Positions 62,456 to 64,000 of a stretch of DNA of 64,000 nt are shown here, one piece after another (position 1 is the first letter of the stretch; every line of letters begins with the position of its first letter). The notes beneath the pieces are model-generated. The model saw nothing but the letters and a program-made list of their open reading frames with translations, searched no databases and was not told where the DNA came from. Source of the DNA: Amycolatopsis sp. CA-230715 (GTDB taxonomy: Bacteria; Actinomycetota; Actinomycetes; Mycobacteriales; Pseudonocardiaceae); the NCBI RefSeq assembly GCF_018736145.1, contig NZ_CP059997.1, positions 5,083,501 to 5,147,500 on the forward strand, given 5' to 3'. The translations under genes and the position numbers were made by a program.

Positions 62456-63279
62456 TGGCCGTTTCCCCCGTCGAGATCCGCGCCGGGGTGCTTGCCTTCG
62501 GCAACCGCACGCTGTGGTCCGGGCTCGACCTGGACGTCGAGCCCGGTGAATTCCTCGCCGTCCTCGGCCCGAACGGATCGGGCAAGACCAGCCTGCTGAA
62601 GGTGCTCCTCGGTCTTCAGCGGCTTTCCGGCGGCTCGGTGCGGATCGTCGGCAGGGCGCCGGGCTCGGCTAACGCCCGCATCGGCTACATCCCGCAGCAG
62701 CGGGCCGTGCAGGACGGGCTGATGCTGCGCGGGGTCGACCTGGTCGGCCTCGGTTTGGACGGGCATCGCTGGGGGACCGGACTCTTCGGGATCCGCGAGC
62801 GCAGGCGCCGCGTCGCCGAGGCGATCGAAGCGGTCGGCGCCGGCGCTTACGCAAACGCGCCGGTGGGCAGGCTTTCCGGTGGTGAACAGCAACGCCTGCG
62901 CGTGGCGCAGGCGTTGGTGGGCGAGCCGGAAGCGCTCTTCTGCGACGAGCCGCTGCTGTCGCTCGACATCGCGCACCAGCGAGCGGTGAGCGAACTGATC
63001 GACCGGCGACGCCGTGAGGCCGGGACGGCCGTCCTCTTCGTCACGCACGAGCTCAACCCAGTTCTGTCCTATGTGGACAGGGTGCTCTATCTGGTCAACG
63101 GTCAGTTCCGGATCGGGACGCCCGACGAGGTGATGAACTCGAAGACCCTTTCGGAGCTGTACCGGGCCAAGGTGGAGGTGCTGCGGATCGGTGGTCAGAT
63201 CCACATCGCGGGGACGCAGAGCGCCGTCTGCGAGGACGAGCCGCACCACCTCGACGACCACGAGCACGAGCGCGTGTAG
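62455..63279 (+). CDS. znuC: Metal ABC transporter ATP-binding protein
   Basis: The protein has 274 aa. Walker A is GPNGSGKTS (about residues 38-46), the Q-loop YIPQQRA, the signature GRLSGGEQQRLRVAQAL and Walker B ALFCDEPLLSLD. The tail ends in EPHHLDDHEHERV, a His/Asp-rich segment that could bind metal, unusual on the ATPase side. It is coupled to znuA and precedes the permease. Confidence 0.92.
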   Translation: MAVSPVEIRAGVLAFGNRTLWSGLDLDVEPGEFLAVLGPNGSGKTSLLKVLLGLQRLSGGSVRIVGRAPGSANARIGYIPQQRAVQDGLMLRGVDLVGLGLDGHRWGTGLFGIRERRRRVAEAIEAVGAGAYANAPVGRLSGGEQQRLRVAQALVGEPEALFCDEPLLSLDIAHQRAVSELIDRRRREAGTAVLFVTHELNPVLSYVDRVLYLVNGQFRIGTPDEVMNSKTLSELYRAKVEVLRIGGQIHIAGTQSAVCEDEPHHLDDHEHERV

Positions 63280-63308
63280 CCACGATTTCAGGAAACGGAT
63301 TCCAGACA

Positions 63309-64000
63309 GTGTTCGACTTCGCGCTCACCGGGAAGCTACTCGGGTTCGACTTCGTCCAGACCGCGCTGCTCGCCGCGGGCGTGCTCGGTCTGGTGGCGGG
63401 TTTGCTCGGCCCTCTGATCGTGGCGCGCCGCATGTCCTTCGCCGTGCACGGGACCGCCGAACTCGCCTTCACCGGAGCCGCCGGTGCCTTGCTCGTCGGC
63501 GTCACGGTCGGCTACGGCGCACTCGCCGGCGCTGTGATCGCCGCGCTGCTTCTCGGTGTCCTCGGCGGGCGGGAGTCCGACCGTGATTCCGTGATCGGCG
63601 TGATCCTGTCGTTCGGCCTCGGTGTGGGCGTGCTGCTCCTGACGTTCTACGACGGACGGACGGCGAACAAGTTCGGCCTGCTCATCGGGCAGATCGTCGC
63701 GATCGACCCCGGCGACCTCACCGTGCTCATCATCGCTTCGGTCGTGGTGATCGTGGCGCTCGCGCTCATCTACCGCCCGCTGCTGTTCGCGAGCGTCGAT
63801 CCGGCGGTGGCGGTCGCCCGCGGTGTGCCGACGCGGCTGCTCACCCTGGTGTTCGCCGTGCTGGTGGGGATCGCGACCGCGCTCGGCGTGCAGATCGTGG
63901 GCTCACTGCTGGTGGTGGCGCTGATGGTCACTCCCGCTGCCGCCGCCGCGAGGGTGACCGCGAGCCCGTGGAAGGCGACCGTGCTCGCGGTCGTGTTCGC
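63309..64000 (+). CDS. znuB: Metal ABC transporter permease (3' end outside window)
   Basis: A GTG start at 63309 opens a frame to the window edge (230 codons). The N-terminal segment FDFALTGKLLGFDFVQTALLAAGVLGLVAGLLGPLIVARRMSFAVHGTAELAFTGAAGALL and later GLLIGQIVAIDPGDL and helices with ARGVPTRLLTL are typical of ABC-3 family zinc/manganese permeases. At least six membrane helices are visible. AGGAAACGG lies about 15 bp upstream. It completes the znuABC set. Confidence 0.92.
   Translation, partial: MFDFALTGKLLGFDFVQTALLAAGVLGLVAGLLGPLIVARRMSFAVHGTAELAFTGAAGALLVGVTVGYGALAGAVIAALLLGVLGGRESDRDSVIGVILSFGLGVGVLLLTFYDGRTANKFGLLIGQIVAIDPGDLTVLIIASVVVIVALALIYRPLLFASVDPAVAVARGVPTRLLTLVFAVLVGIATALGVQIVGSLLVVALMVTPAAAAARVTASPWKATVLAVVF

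Overview
The window is high-GC actinobacterial DNA, most likely from the Pseudonocardiaceae and probably Amycolatopsis or a close relative. The evidence is: pervasive GC third-position codon use with GTG/TTG starts; an AftA-type arabinofuranosyltransferase (arabinogalactan wall); Lsr2; ClpC; PPE-like and EspG-like type VII secretion accessory proteins; and a gene order that follows the Mycobacterium tuberculosis block from Rv3588c (carbonic anhydrase) to Rv3644c (holB). No phage, insertion sequence, CRISPR array or rRNA operon was seen.

Layout. 1-4.4 kb: thymidylate-kinase-like protein with a broken P-loop, holB, a secreted C-terminally anchored protein, tRNA-Thr(CGT), a GreA-like factor. 4.5-11.8 kb: secreted M14 carboxypeptidase, gamma-carbonic-anhydrase-like protein, aftA, glyA behind a ZTP riboswitch, an EmrB/QacA-type exporter behind three repeated operator-like sites. 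11.8-17.7 kb: ppa, a PBP4-type DD-peptidase, a strongly structured non-coding stretch, a zinc-protease-like protein, tilS, hpt. 17.9-21.3 kb: orphan type VII secretion set (small helical protein, PPE-like protein, two EspG-like chaperones). 21.6-36.7 kb: housekeeping series ftsH-folE-folP-folB-folK-DUF3180-DUF6779-prsW-DUF2520-panC-panD-coaX, then a guanidine-III riboswitch with the Gdx exporter (opposite strand), a methyltransferase, lysS and lsr2. 36.8-44.3 kb: AraC regulator, FhuF-like iron protein under an IdeR-type box, clpC with a ClgR-type site, ECF sigma factor with its DGPF partner, a PPOX protein and a membrane protein. 44.4-58.5 kb: M1 peptidase, a large AfsR/SARP-NB-ARC regulator, hydrolase plus ABC exporter, EEP-family phosphoesterase, sirtuin plus monooxygenase, glycosyltransferase, hydrolase, DUF559 protein, Tat-exported amidase. 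58.6-64 kb: mutY, beta carbonic anhydrase, LacI regulator, and a zinc/manganese ABC uptake operon that runs off the edge.

The most striking feature that genes do not explain is a dispersed palindromic 18-mer, consensus CGTTTAGCGGGCTAAACG. It occurs about two dozen times in 64 kb, in both orientations. Most good copies lie downstream of genes, singly, in pairs 56-58 bp apart, or as an exact 38-bp tandem triplet. Degenerate copies lie inside coding regions, often in linkers or at protein ends, and each has base changes or a frame that avoids the stop codons in the palindrome. Some copies supply a stop codon, overlap a translation start, or bring rare TTA/CTA leucine codons. I do not recognise this element under any name. 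The second notable point is that the hpt-ftsH interval holds ESX-type genes both here and in M. tuberculosis (espACD, esxVW, PE32/PPE65), with different gene content.
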